From: Streptomyces sp. SCSIO 30461
Lineage (GTDB): Bacteria > Actinomycetota > Actinomycetes > Streptomycetales > Streptomycetaceae
Direction: 5' to 3'
DNA: 64,000 bases
Assembly: GCF_037023745.1 (NCBI RefSeq)
Contig: NZ_CP146101.1
Span: 1,054,001 to 1,118,000, forward strand
Positions 63,250-64,000 of the stretch are shown piece after piece; the stretch's first letter is position 1; each line of letters starts with the position of its first letter. The notes below the pieces were generated by a model. It was not told the origin of the DNA and made no database searches. It worked only from the letters and a program-made list of their open reading frames with translations. The position numbers and the translations under genes are program-made.

Positions 63250-64000
63250 ATGGACGCCATCTCCGTCATCCGCACCAAGCGCGACCGCGGCGAGCTCAGC
63301 CCCGAGCAGATCGACTGGGTCATCGACGCGTACACCCGGGGCGAGGTCGCCGATGAGCAGATGTCGGCGCTGGCCATGGCGATCCTGCTCAACGGTATGA
63401 ACCGGGCCGAGATCGCCCGCTGGACCGCCGCGATGATCGCGTCCGGCGAGCGCATGGACTTCTCCTCGCTGTCCCGCCCGACGGCCGACAAGCACTCCAC
63501 CGGCGGCGTCGGCGACAAGATCACGCTGCCGCTCGCCCCGCTGGTCGCCGCCTGCGGCGCGGCCGTACCGCAGTTGTCCGGCCGCGGTCTCGGTCACACC
63601 GGCGGCACCCTGGACAAGCTGGAGTCCATCCCCGGCTGGCGTGCACTGCTCTCCAACGAGGAGATGCTCGACGTGCTCGACACCACCGGCGCGGTCATCT
63701 GCGCGGCCGGTGACGGCCTCGCCCCGGCCGACAAGAAGCTCTACGCGCTGCGCGATGTCACCGGCACCGTCGAGGCCATCCCGCTGATCGCCTCCTCGAT
63801 CATGTCGAAGAAGATCGCCGAGGGCACCGGCTCCCTGGTGCTGGACGTCAAGGTCGGCTCCGGCGCCTTCATGAAGACCATCGAGAACGCGCGCGAGCTC
63901 GCCTCCACGATGGTCGGCCTCGGTACCGACCACGGGGTCAAGACCGTCGCCCTGCTCACCGACATGTCCACGCCGCTCGGCCTCACCGCGGGCAACGCCC
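63250..64000 (+). CDS. deoA: Thymidine phosphorylase (cut off by the window end)
   Basis: The first 250 codons of a pyrimidine-nucleoside phosphorylase, which splits thymidine or deoxyuridine to the base and deoxyribose-1-phosphate. The glycosyltransferase-family-3 N-terminal part is clear: M-D-A-I-S-V-I-R-T-K-R-D-R-G-E-L, then the phosphate-binding signature S-G-R-G-L-G-H-T-G-G-T-L-D-K-L-E-S-I, preceded by D-K-H-S-T-G-G-V-G-D-K. The frame is open to the last base. It completes the uptake-deamination-phosphorolysis series begun by the BMP operon. Confidence 0.96.
   Translation, partial: MDAISVIRTKRDRGELSPEQIDWVIDAYTRGEVADEQMSALAMAILLNGMNRAEIARWTAAMIASGERMDFSSLSRPTADKHSTGGVGDKITLPLAPLVAACGAAVPQLSGRGLGHTGGTLDKLESIPGWRALLSNEEMLDVLDTTGAVICAAGDGLAPADKKLYALRDVTGTVEAIPLIASSIMSKKIAEGTGSLVLDVKVGSGAFMKTIENARELASTMVGLGTDHGVKTVALLTDMSTPLGLTAGNA

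Overview
The window is a very high-GC (about 70 %) chromosome segment from a Streptomyces. Third codon positions are almost always G or C, starts are often GTG, and the gene set includes bldA tRNA, Rpf cell-wall hydrolases with a ydaO-type leader, and DivIC. From memory of S. coelicolor gene order (not a database comparison), about 0-40.8 kb resembles the SCO3070-SCO3102 region and about 42.9-64 kb the SCO4864-SCO4891 region. A join between two blocks, lying at about 40.8-42.9 kb, is therefore likely.

Left block. 0-13.6 kb holds a TPR-type protein tail, a methyltransferase, a SurA-like lipoprotein, MazG, a MITE-like element carrying seven 34-bp repeats, a cytochrome P450, two resuscitation-promoting factors (the second behind a c-di-AMP riboswitch), enolase, DivIC, a DUF501 protein, an Ppx/GppA phosphatase, a solitary RelE-like ORF with a 9-bp repeat expansion, and a type II NADH dehydrogenase. 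13.8-19 kb has a cyclopropane-fatty-acid synthase and a two-gene FtsX-type ABC transporter. The tRNA-Leu(UAA) gene bldA lies at 19.4 kb, next to a broken ATP-grasp gene. 20-30.5 kb carries a secreted glycine-rich protein, a Bax-inhibitor-like membrane protein, small hypothetical proteins, a thiolase, an SGNH hydrolase, cystathionine beta-synthase and an RpiR-type regulator.

30.5-32.7 kb is a compact four-gene operon of three roadblock-like proteins and one DUF4388-like/winged-helix protein. It has a 16-bp perfect palindrome upstream and a TTA codon (the bldA codon) in its second gene. I regard it as the best candidate for an undescribed system here. 32.8-40.8 kb has an amino-acid permease, an SRPBCC protein, a PLP decarboxylase, and the histidine-degradation operon hutU - M20 amidohydrolase - hutF, without hutI.

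Right block. After the degenerate junction come an ECF sigma factor with a membrane-anchored partner, an L,D-transpeptidase, and a methylmalonyl-CoA-mutase catalytic subunit lacking its B12 domain. A small gene graveyard follows (LysE and FAD-monooxygenase tails). 48.3-55.6 kb is a nonulosonic (sialic-like) acid glycopolymer locus: polysialyltransferase-like protein, GT2, a second glycosyltransferase, a NeuA-phosphatase fusion, NeuB and another transferase. 55.9-64 kb has an M20 amidohydrolase and a nucleoside uptake and salvage operon: BMP lipoprotein, ABC ATPase with no normal start codon, two permeases, cytidine deaminase and thymidine phosphorylase, which runs off the end.
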